Shown: positions 7,241-13,179 of the stretch, piece by piece | Numbering within the stretch: position 1 is the first letter of the stretch | Layout of the letters: every line of letters begins with the position of its first letter | Source: CAZABG01 sp964460985 | GTDB taxonomy: Bacteria > Chlamydiota > Chlamydiia > Chlamydiales > Parachlamydiaceae | Reading direction: 5' to 3' | NCBI GenBank assembly: GCA_964460985.1 | Contig: CAYWQX010000045.1 | Coordinates: 1 to 16,210 of the forward strand | DNA length: 16,210 bases | Program-made: the position numbers and the translations under genes | Notes under the pieces: model-generated | The model's input: the letters and a program-made list of their open reading frames with translations, nothing else | Told to the model about the DNA's origin: nothing | Database searches by the model: none

Positions 7241-7543
7241 TTAGGAGCCTCCTTTGATAACCGGAGGGACTTTTATCATGCCGCCGATGCTGGAAGGAGC
7301 GTTCATCAGAAAATCGTCTCTTGAAAGAAGATTTTTAACTTCATCTTCCCTCTCGACGTTCACCATCGTTTCGAGCACATGGTTGAGAGGTCTTACCCCT
7401 TCAGTATGAACGGCATCTAGCTCTTCAAAGTAAACGAAAATACTTTGCAGATCTTTCAAATAGCGCTCTTGTTCTTCCGGAGTGCAATCAATTCGACAAA
7501 GTTCCGAGAGCTCAATGATCGTCTCGCGGTTAAATTTGGGCAT
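7241..7543 (-). CDS. gatC: Asp-tRNA(Asn)/Glu-tRNA(Gln) amidotransferase subunit C
   Basis: GatC is the small subunit that wraps the GatA-GatB interface and stabilises the complex. The 100-residue protein shows the family pattern: an N-terminal helix ending in LSELCRIDCTPEE, then the helical LQSIFVYFEELDAVHTEGVRPLNHVLE segment, an acidic loop and a C-terminal FLMNAPSSIGGMIKVPPVI. The C-terminus resembles the usual 'NAP...G.F.VP.VI' ending. The start is supported by AGAGG four bases upstream of the ATG. It is the first gene of the operon, with gatA 2 bases downstream, and is driven by the promoter at 7579-7607. The gene order C-A-B matches that known in Chlamydia. Confidence 0.95.
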   Translation of the reverse strand: MPKFNRETIIELSELCRIDCTPEEQERYLKDLQSIFVYFEELDAVHTEGVRPLNHVLETMVNVEREDEVKNLLSRDDFLMNAPSSIGGMIKVPPVIKGGS

Positions 7544-7564
7544 AAGTCCTCTAAATTTTCCATC

Positions 7565-7593
7565 TTGGCTTCCGGAGAATAATAGTTTATAAA
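7565..7593 (+). promoter_or_regulatory. Promoter of the photolyase operon
   Basis: On the plus strand, TTGGCT (7565-7570) and TATAAA (7588-7593) are separated by 17 bases. Transcription would start near 7600, about 26 bases before the photolyase ATG. Its -10 lies 3 bases from the -10 of the opposing gatC promoter, so the two cannot be occupied at once. Confidence 0.5.
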
Positions 7594-7607
7594 GAGGTAA
7601 ATTTCAA
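7579..7607 (-). promoter_or_regulatory. Promoter of the gatC-gatA-gatB operon
   Basis: On the minus strand, TTGAAA (7602-7607) and TATTAT (7579-7584) are separated by exactly 17 bases, both 5/6 matches to the sigma-70 consensus. Transcription would start near 7572, leaving a leader of about 28 bases with the gatC ribosome site. It is interleaved with the divergent photolyase promoter. Confidence 0.6.
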
Positions 7608-7625
7608 GGCACTAAAAAAGACACT

Positions 7626-9020
7626 ATGACGACAATTGTATGGTTTAGACAAGATTTAAGAATCGAAGACCACCCGGCGCTTTTCGAAGCTATAAAATCA
7701 AAAAATAAAGTGGTTCCACTCTACATCTTTCCTGAAGAGGTTTCAGGGTGGCAGATGGGAGGGGCTCAAAAGGTATGGCTGGACGGCTCTTTAAAAAGGC
7801 TTCTCCAAGAGCTTGAAACATTAAACCTCTATTTGACGATCCGGAAAGGGCGTCCTTTGGAAGTATTAAAAAAAGTTATTTACGAGACAAAAGCTCGCCA
7901 AGTTTATTGGTCTCGCCGCTATGAGCCATCCGGAATTAAAGAAGATACGGAGATAAAAGCTCAGCTAACCGATGAAGGGCTTTTGGTTAAAAGCTTTAAT
8001 GGGCGTCTTTTGCAAGAGCCCTGGAATGTTTTTAACAAACAAAATAAGCCTTTCCAAGTCTTTACCCCCTTTTATAAACATTCCTTGACGCTCGACCCTA
8101 CGGCTGAACCTCTGCCAAAGCCGCCGAAAGGGGAGGGAATCAAGCTAAAGTCCGATACCTTGGATCTCCTTCCAAAGATTCAGTGGGATAAGGGAATTCG
8201 TGCTGCGTGGGAGCCGGGTTCTCAAGCAGGAAAAAAACTGCTTGATCTGTTCGTCAAAGAAAAAGAGAGCGACTATAAAGAGCTAAGAGACAGGCCCGAT
8301 CTTCTGGGCACTTCTCGCTTGTCTCCTTATCTGCATTTTGGGGAGCTTTCGCCGAGGCAAATCTACCATGCGGCTAAAAAAAATAGTCATAGCGAGCCCT
8401 ATATCAGGCAGCTTTACTGGCGGGAGTTTGCCTATCAATTGCTCTACCATTTTCCATTTACTCCCGAAAAACCGCTGCAAGAAGATTGGAATAGGTTTCG
8501 TTGGAATGAGTCTGAATCTCACTTAAAAGCTTGGCAAAAAGGGCTTACAGGCTACCCCCTTGTCGATGCCGGCATGCGAGAGCTCTGGACAACGGGCTGG
8601 ATGCATAACCGAGTCAGGATGGTGGTTGGCTCTTTTTTGGTAAAAGATCTTCTTATCAATTGGCTGGAGGGGGCTAAATGGTTCTGGGACACTCTCGTGG
8701 ACGCCGATCTTGCCAATAACACTTTAGGTTGGCAGTGGGTGGGCGGATCCGGCGCCGATGCGGCCCCTTATTTTAGAGTTTTTAATCCCGTTTTGCAGGG
8801 TGAAAAATTCGATCCTAAGGGCGATTATGTGAGAAAGTGGGTGCCGGAGTTAAAAGACCTGGAGGATAAATATCTGCATGCTCCTTGGACTGCTCCCGAT
8901 CTTTTGCTAAGGTCTGCCGGAATAATCTTAGGAAAAACTTATCCAAGACCCATTGTAGATCATGCGAAAGCGAAAGATGAGGCCCTCCTGAGATATGCGG
9001 AGCTAAGAGGCAAGGGATGA
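7626..9020 (+). CDS. phrB: Deoxyribodipyrimidine (CPD class I) photolyase
   Basis: This flavoprotein uses blue light to split cyclobutane pyrimidine dimers in DNA. The 464-residue protein has the N-terminal alpha/beta antenna domain (IVWFRQDLRIEDHPALFEA) and the C-terminal FAD domain. The latter contains RLSPYLHFGELSPRQI, QLYWREFAYQLLYHFP, TGYPLVDAGMREL, GWMHNRVRMVVGSFLVKDLL and GADAAPYFRVFNPVLQGEKFD. The electron-transfer tryptophans are W369, W346 and W293, with spacings of 23 and 53 identical to E. coli W382/W359/W306. N365 aligns with E. coli N378 beside the flavin N5, which favours a repair enzyme over a cryptochrome. The start at 7626 gives the usual N-terminus; the ribosome site is weak. 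The stop overlaps the next start as ATGA, so this gene leads a three-gene operon. Confidence 0.96.
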   Translation: MTTIVWFRQDLRIEDHPALFEAIKSKNKVVPLYIFPEEVSGWQMGGAQKVWLDGSLKRLLQELETLNLYLTIRKGRPLEVLKKVIYETKARQVYWSRRYEPSGIKEDTEIKAQLTDEGLLVKSFNGRLLQEPWNVFNKQNKPFQVFTPFYKHSLTLDPTAEPLPKPPKGEGIKLKSDTLDLLPKIQWDKGIRAAWEPGSQAGKKLLDLFVKEKESDYKELRDRPDLLGTSRLSPYLHFGELSPRQIYHAAKKNSHSEPYIRQLYWREFAYQLLYHFPFTPEKPLQEDWNRFRWNESESHLKAWQKGLTGYPLVDAGMRELWTTGWMHNRVRMVVGSFLVKDLLINWLEGAKWFWDTLVDADLANNTLGWQWVGGSGADAAPYFRVFNPVLQGEKFDPKGDYVRKWVPELKDLEDKYLHAPWTAPDLLLRSAGIILGKTYPRPIVDHAKAKDEALLRYAELRGKG

Positions 9021-10384
9021 ATGAGAAGCCGCGTATTCTTGTCATAGGAAGTTCCGGGTACGTAGGATATCGGCTTATTCGAGAACTCCAGGAAAAAGGT
9101 TATAATGTCCGCGTTTACATGAGGGAGCTGAGACCTTTTCCTGAAGTCGAGGGGCTGGAAGGGGAGCTTACCGATAAAGAGGGTTTAAGAAATGCGATGC
9201 GCGGGGTGAAAGCCGCCTATTTCTTGGTCGGCGAGGAAGAGGGGAGAGAAGGCGCTTCGGTGTTTGGATCGACAGCGTCCGATTATGGGCTTAAAAAAGT
9301 GATCACTTTAAACTGCCTCTCTCATCAAAAATCGGAAACTTCCCAAATCATTCGCAATTCAGCGGTAGGGGTGCAAGTCGTTGAATTTAGATGCACATTA
9401 ATCCTTGGAGGGGGGAGTTTATTGTTCGAAGCCATTGAAAAAATAGGCAATCTCTCCCTTCCTCGCTTGACCCCTCCCTCCTTTTTAACGGCATTTCAGC
9501 CGATTGCCATTCAAGATGTATTGAAGTTTTTGATCAAAGCTCTCGAAATCGATCTGACAGGTCATCAAACGTTTGAAATAGCCGGAAGCGATAAAACCAC
9601 TTTAAATGAGTTAGTACACTATTTTCAAAACATCAAAGAGATTAAGCGATATGAGATGAGGTCTTATTTTGAACTTAATCTCTTTAAAATCTATTTCGCT
9701 CTTTTCACTCCTTTATACAAGAACGGATCAGAAAAAATATTGAGAGGCTTAAATATCACACAGCACGATCCTTTAGCGAATCGTTTATTTGGAATTCACC
9801 CGCTTTCATCAAAAGAAGCTTTAAGAGAGGCGATCGATGAAAAAATTCCTGTCTCAAGATGGGTAGAGAGTTTGTCTGCAAGCGGCGTTGAGAAAGGGAA
9901 AACCTCTTCTTCCGAATCTAAAATTTATGATAACGCTTCTGTTCAATTGAGTTTAAGTCCTGAAGAGGCCTTTTATCCCATAAAAAAATTTGGCAATCAT
10001 GCGCCTAGCCTGATTTGGAAAATTAAAGGATGGCAAGATCTTCTTTTAGGAGGTGTCGGAGTTTGGAGGGGAAGACGGGATCCAAATGAGATACATGTGG
10101 GCGAGGTGATCGATTTTTGGAGAGTGGAAGCGTACGAGCCTAACCGCAAATTGAGACTAAGAGCTGAGATGAAAGTACCTGGCAAGGTGTGGCTTGAATA
10201 CCACGTAGAAGGGAGATTAAATGAAAGCGTGCTGCATCAGAATTTAACGTTCGAGCCGATCGCTTTTTGGGGTAGATTATACTGGTATATGATCTATCCC
10301 GTTCATCGATTAATTTTTAACAGCCTCCTCAACGCTATTGTGAAAGAGGCCAAAGAGCATGCTGCTCAAAAGGATAAAACATGA
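9017..10384 (+). CDS. Two-domain NAD(P)-binding (SDR/NmrA-like) plus SRPBCC/DUF2867 protein
   Basis: A 455-residue protein of unknown reaction. The N-terminal Rossmann domain (about 5-290) begins with ILVIGSSGYVGYRLIREL, the GxxGxxG dinucleotide site at residues 11-17. It resembles atypical SDR/NmrA-like proteins and lacks an evident YxxxK catalytic pair. The C-terminal part (about 305-448) has the pattern of DUF2867/SRPBCC ligand-binding domains: LSPEEAFYPIKKFG, GVGVWRGRRDP, VGEVIDFWRVEAYEPNRKL and EYHVEGRLNESVLHQNLTF. It ends with an aromatic, helical segment (RLYWYMIYPVHRLIF) that may contact membrane or a hydrophobic ligand. The start overlaps the photolyase stop (ATGA, 9017-9020) and the stop overlaps the next start (10381-10384). 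Fusions of this type are known beside photolyase genes in other bacteria, but no substrate is known to me. Confidence 0.88.
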   Translation: MNEKPRILVIGSSGYVGYRLIRELQEKGYNVRVYMRELRPFPEVEGLEGELTDKEGLRNAMRGVKAAYFLVGEEEGREGASVFGSTASDYGLKKVITLNCLSHQKSETSQIIRNSAVGVQVVEFRCTLILGGGSLLFEAIEKIGNLSLPRLTPPSFLTAFQPIAIQDVLKFLIKALEIDLTGHQTFEIAGSDKTTLNELVHYFQNIKEIKRYEMRSYFELNLFKIYFALFTPLYKNGSEKILRGLNITQHDPLANRLFGIHPLSSKEALREAIDEKIPVSRWVESLSASGVEKGKTSSSESKIYDNASVQLSLSPEEAFYPIKKFGNHAPSLIWKIKGWQDLLLGGVGVWRGRRDPNEIHVGEVIDFWRVEAYEPNRKLRLRAEMKVPGKVWLEYHVEGRLNESVLHQNLTFEPIAFWGRLYWYMIYPVHRLIFNSLLNAIVKEAKEHAAQKDKT

Positions 10385-11232
10385 AAATACTCATATCGGG
10401 ATCAAGCGGATTTGTCGGAGGCTTTTTGAAAGAGTATTTAGCCTCTAAAGGACACACCATTATACCCTTAAAAAGGGGGGCTTCTTGGGATCCTGAAAAG
10501 GGGATTTTTGATAAATCGCTTTTAGAGAGTATCGATGCAGTTATCAATCTAACAGGCGAAAATGTCGCCGGACGCTGGACTAAAGCCAAAAAGAGGGCTA
10601 TTTTAGAAAGCCGTGTGAACTCCACTAAACTGCTGGTAGATGCGATCAATGCAAGCTCTAAGCCTCCCCAAGTTCTTATTAACGCCTCTGCTATCGGATA
10701 CTATGGCGATCGCAAGAATGAAGTTCTAACAGAGACTTCCGCTCCGGGAGACAATTTTCTTGCTGATGTATGCATCAAATGGGAGAAAGAAGCGGAGAAA
10801 GCTAAAATACGTACCGTGACGGCTCGTTTTGGAGTGGTTTTAGGAAATGGCGGCGCCTTGAAGAATATGCTTACTCCGTTTAAGCTCGGTCTTGGAGGCA
10901 AAATGGGAAGTGGGAAGCAATACTGGAGCTGGATTCATGTACACGATGTAGTAAGAGTGATCGAAGAGATCATCGAGTCGGATGTCAAAGGACCTGTGAA
11001 TACGGTAGCTCCGGAGCCGATCACGAACGAAGAGTTTACTAAAACTATGGGTAGAGTTCTTAGTCGTCCCACTTTTTTCAGCATGCCTGAATTTGCTGTG
11101 AAATTAGTGTTCGGTCAGATGGGAGAAGAGTTGTTTTTGGCAAGCGAACGTGTGAAGCCGGAGGTGCTTCAGAAGATGGGTTTTGAGTGGACATTTCCTA
11201 CTTTGGAAGGAGCTCTAAAGAACGAAGTCTAG
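10381..11232 (+). CDS. TIGR01777/YfcH-family NAD-dependent epimerase-like protein
   Basis: A 283-residue atypical short-chain dehydrogenase of the YfcH (TIGR01777) family, whose reaction is not established. The Rossmann glycine motif is GSSGFVG at residues 7-13. Family hallmarks follow in order: INLTGENVAGRWTKAKKRAI, the SRVNSTKLLVDAI helix, LINASAIGYYGDR, FLADVCIKWEKEAEKA, ARFGVVLGNGGALKNM and QYWSWIHVHDVVRVI. A DUF1731-type C-terminus (about 225-280) carries FFSMPEFAVKLVFGQMGEELF and ends with LQKMGFEWTFPTLEGAL. The length is close to the family norm of about 300. Its ATG overlaps the preceding stop by four bases, so it is the third gene of the photolyase operon. A convergent gene ends about 100 bases beyond its stop. 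Confidence 0.93.
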   Translation: MKILISGSSGFVGGFLKEYLASKGHTIIPLKRGASWDPEKGIFDKSLLESIDAVINLTGENVAGRWTKAKKRAILESRVNSTKLLVDAINASSKPPQVLINASAIGYYGDRKNEVLTETSAPGDNFLADVCIKWEKEAEKAKIRTVTARFGVVLGNGGALKNMLTPFKLGLGGKMGSGKQYWSWIHVHDVVRVIEEIIESDVKGPVNTVAPEPITNEEFTKTMGRVLSRPTFFSMPEFAVKLVFGQMGEELFLASERVKPEVLQKMGFEWTFPTLEGALKNEV

Positions 11233-11277
11233 AATATGGATTTACCTCAAATTTCCTCTGTGTCTCTGTGTGGAATC

Positions 11278-11316
11278 AAAAAAAAGTCCGAGAACGATAT
11301 GAAGTCGATCTCGGAC
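11278..11316 (-). terminator. Rho-independent terminator of the 11334-12272 gene
   Basis: On the minus strand a hairpin (8-bp arms 11286-11293 and 11309-11316, GTCCGAGA/TCTCGGAC, with a further CGA/TCG pairing inside) is followed by eight T residues (complement of 11278-11285). It lies 18 bases past the stop of the outer-membrane protein gene. On the plus strand no T run follows, so it should not stop the photolyase operon efficiently. Confidence 0.8.
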
Positions 11317-11319
11317 AGA

Positions 11320-11342
11320 AATTTCTAAATCAATTAGAAATT
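11320..11342. repeat. Inverted repeat spanning a stop codon
   Basis: Nine-base arms AATTTCTAA and TTAGAAATT (11320-11328, 11334-11342) with a five-base loop. It covers the last codons and TAA of the minus-strand outer-membrane gene and sits beside its terminator. It could protect the mRNA 3' end or be a chance AT palindrome. Confidence 0.5.
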
Positions 11343-12272
11343 ATAAGATATTTCAGCGCCCGCATAGGGAGCTCCGCCAAAGTCTAAATTGCGTTTATGG
11401 TCGTAGTGTTTGTTCGCAATCTTGAGTTTGCCGCCCACGGTGTAACCGGCATGAATGTTTGCAAGCCAGCCTTTCCAACGGTAGGTTGTACCGATTTCAA
11501 TACCCGAGTTTCTGTAAATCCAGAGAGCTTTGGGTAAAGGCTGATCCTCGTTTGTTCTATGACGCACTTCCCAAAACCGTGCCGCTAAGTTGAAGTCCCA
11601 GTTGCAGGTGTATTTATAAACCACGGAAATATTGGTGGGGAACACCGCATTCACCATCCACTTATCGGAAACTCTCCAGTCAAACCCGATGATAGGATAG
11701 ACGCGGTCAATTTTCATCCCGGTGAGAGCCAAGATCCCAAAATGGGCACCCCAGTTACAGTTGATCTTGTATCTTCCCCAGACGAGGAAATCCCATGTGA
11801 GATACTGCTGGAAATTCAAATGTTCAGGGTCGATATTAGCTTTTACAACGGCTCTCCAGTCCCAGTTTTCGGCGCGGCTTGTAAATGCTGCAAAACCTAA
11901 GCTAACCTGCTGAAACTTTTTCTGGTGAAAGAAAGGGTTTTGATTCCAGTCTAAATCATCTTGAGACCAGTCGAGCATGGCGACTAAGCCTTCTTTGATG
12001 CAAGGGTTGTAGTAAAAAACGGCGCTTGCACCCACATCTAATTCAGAAAACCGAAATTTTTGATTTTTGTAGGGTTTCTTATCAAATTCGGCTTTGCCAA
12101 CGTAATCATAGGCCACACGAACGGTAAAAGGGCCTTGCTCTTCTGCAGGGGCATTGGGATCTGCGTCAAACGTACTTTGGTCATAGGCTCCTAAGCTCTC
12201 ATCGTTTAAGTCCGCCGATAGAAGATTCACTGCAAGTGAAAATCCTAGTAGGACAAAATGCCATTTCTTCAC
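11334..12272 (-). CDS. Predicted outer-membrane beta-barrel protein
   Basis: A 312-residue exported protein. Residues 1-20 are a typical signal peptide (MKKWHFVLLGFSLAVNLLSA, likely cut before DLND). The mature part is rich in alternating aromatic and polar residues, for example FTVRVAYDYVGKAEF, ELDVGASAVFYY, QQVSLGFAAF, DWRAVVKANI, WGAHFGILAL, GIEIGTTYRW and LANIHAGYTVGGKL. It ends in AGAEISYNF, a C-terminal aromatic beta-strand as recognised by the BAM machinery. This supports a roughly 10-12-strand barrel in the outer membrane; the function (porin, adhesin or other) is unknown. The start is GTG at 12272, chosen because it gives the signal peptide and has GGAGG nine bases upstream. A promoter and a terminator flank it, so it appears monocistronic. 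Confidence 0.85.
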   Translation of the reverse strand: MKKWHFVLLGFSLAVNLLSADLNDESLGAYDQSTFDADPNAPAEEQGPFTVRVAYDYVGKAEFDKKPYKNQKFRFSELDVGASAVFYYNPCIKEGLVAMLDWSQDDLDWNQNPFFHQKKFQQVSLGFAAFTSRAENWDWRAVVKANIDPEHLNFQQYLTWDFLVWGRYKINCNWGAHFGILALTGMKIDRVYPIIGFDWRVSDKWMVNAVFPTNISVVYKYTCNWDFNLAARFWEVRHRTNEDQPLPKALWIYRNSGIEIGTTYRWKGWLANIHAGYTVGGKLKIANKHYDHKRNLDFGGAPYAGAEISYNF

Positions 12273-12281
12273 GGGGTTATT

Positions 12282-12286
12282 CCTCC
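12282..12286 (-). promoter_or_regulatory. Ribosome binding site fixing a GTG start
   Basis: GGAGG on the minus strand, nine bases before the GTG at 12272. It supports this non-ATG start, which is also the position that gives a complete signal peptide. Confidence 0.7.
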
Positions 12287-12302
12287 AGTCAGTAAAGGCT
12301 AT

Positions 12303-12331
12303 TTTTTAAGGATTTAAGATCTTTATGTCAA
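12303..12331 (-). promoter_or_regulatory. Promoter of the outer-membrane protein gene
   Basis: On the minus strand a perfect TTGACA (12326-12331) is followed after 17 bases by TAAAAA (12303-12308), a 4/6 match to the -10 consensus. The expected start near 12296 leaves a leader of about 24 bases with the GGAGG at 12282-12286. Confidence 0.55.
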
Positions 12332-12339
12332 CGAAATGT

Positions 12340-12368
12340 TTGAATCGTCCTGAGATTATCTCTTTATA
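12340..12368 (+). promoter_or_regulatory. Possible promoter for the 12428-13111 gene
   Basis: TTGAAT (12340-12345), 17 bases, then TTTATA (12363-12368). A second -10-like box, TATTAT, occurs at 12401-12406, just before the AAGAGG ribosome site at 12414-12419, but without a good -35. Which one is used cannot be told from sequence. The region is AT-rich, so chance matches are likely. Confidence 0.35.
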
Positions 12369-12427
12369 TAAGATTTACATTTCTAAATTAGAATAAAAGG
12401 TATTATTATAGTTAAGAGGTACTACTT

Positions 12428-13111
12428 ATGACTGGAATTAATCCTAAGCCTAATGATCCTAATACTAATCCTATCAATACAGGGTGGGCTAAAGGGGTTA
12501 CTCCTTCACGCACTAAGCGTGAAATTAGAGTCAATCAATTGTCATCGAGAGTCTCGCCTCAAACTCCCGCATCTCCCTCTTTAAATGTTAATGCAGCGCC
12601 TGCTGAAAATGTGAAAGCCGATGTGGTAGGCCGTAAATTCATCATCCTTGGCGCAACCCGTTCCGAAGCGTTTTCGCAGGTCTTAACGGCTATGGAACAA
12701 GATGATTCTGTCACGTTCCAAGATGTGAGGGATTTAATCGACGAGGCGAACAGCGGTGATAAGGATCACTTCGATAAAGTCATCAAAGAAGCTTATGTAA
12801 CCTATGTTCAAAGCAGAAAAATCGATGATAAAGAAAAAGGTAAAGAAGTAGAAGTACAGCCGCAATCAAGAACGACCCCAAGGGAAAAAGAGCGAAAAAC
12901 AAACGCTAAATCCAGTACCGATACCTTTATCGAATCAGAGATTAGAAGGAATGTAGAGGCTCAAACCATTGACTTTGCGCGTGAAAGCCGTAAAACGCAC
13001 GAGAAAAAAATGGCGAAGAAAGATGAAGAGATTCGTGAACGGAACAAAGAGGCCTCCGAGTCTAATATTCAAAAAATTGAAAACGAACAGATCAAACGAA
13101 AAAAATCATAA
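12428..13111 (+). CDS. Charged hypothetical protein with low-complexity Asn/Pro N-terminus
   Basis: A 227-residue soluble protein that I do not recognise. Residues 4-18 are Asn/Pro/Thr-rich (NPKPNDPNTNPINTG) and residues up to about 65 remain Ser/Pro/Ala-rich and probably unfolded. A compact segment at about 66-130 (VVGRKFIILGATRSEAFSQV, then VTFQDVRDLIDEANSGDKDHFDKVIKEAY) looks alpha/beta or helical and may be a small domain. From 131 to the end it is strongly Lys/Glu/Arg-rich and helical, probably an extended coil. There is no signal peptide or membrane segment. The unfolded polar N-terminus fits a type III secreted substrate, but this is inference. The ATG has AAGAGG eight bases upstream. 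The gene stands alone between a divergent outer-membrane gene and a strong terminator. Confidence 0.75.
   Translation: MTGINPKPNDPNTNPINTGWAKGVTPSRTKREIRVNQLSSRVSPQTPASPSLNVNAAPAENVKADVVGRKFIILGATRSEAFSQVLTAMEQDDSVTFQDVRDLIDEANSGDKDHFDKVIKEAYVTYVQSRKIDDKEKGKEVEVQPQSRTTPREKERKTNAKSSTDTFIESEIRRNVEAQTIDFARESRKTHEKKMAKKDEEIRERNKEASESNIQKIENEQIKRKKS
12438..12480 (+). repeat. Short degenerate CCTAA-rich repeat at the start of a coding region
   Basis: Imperfect copies of a 9-base unit of the type CCTAAnnnn or AATCCTAnn encode the Asn/Pro run of the 12428-13111 protein. The copies have drifted, so slippage-driven length change is possible but not shown. Confidence 0.45.
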
Positions 13112-13114
13112 TTC

Positions 13115-13167
13115 AAAGGGGAAAATCGAACTTCTTTCAATGAGTTGGATTCTTCCCCTTCTTTTTT
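13115..13167 (+). terminator. Rho-independent terminator after the 12428-13111 gene
   Basis: A long hairpin follows the stop codon by a few bases. Arms 13116-13123 and 13153-13160 (AAGGGGAA/TTCCCCTT) continue inward as AATC/GATT and AAC/GTT, with one bulged C and one G-G mismatch, around a 12-base loop. The plus-strand T run is at 13162-13167. It sits between convergent genes and could also slow transcription leaving recN. Confidence 0.8.
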
Positions 13168-13179
13168 ATAACTTCTCTC

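Noticed and set aside
8283..8526. Pair of opposing short open frames within the photolyase gene
   Set aside because: Both are shadows of the highly conserved FAD-binding domain coding sequence.
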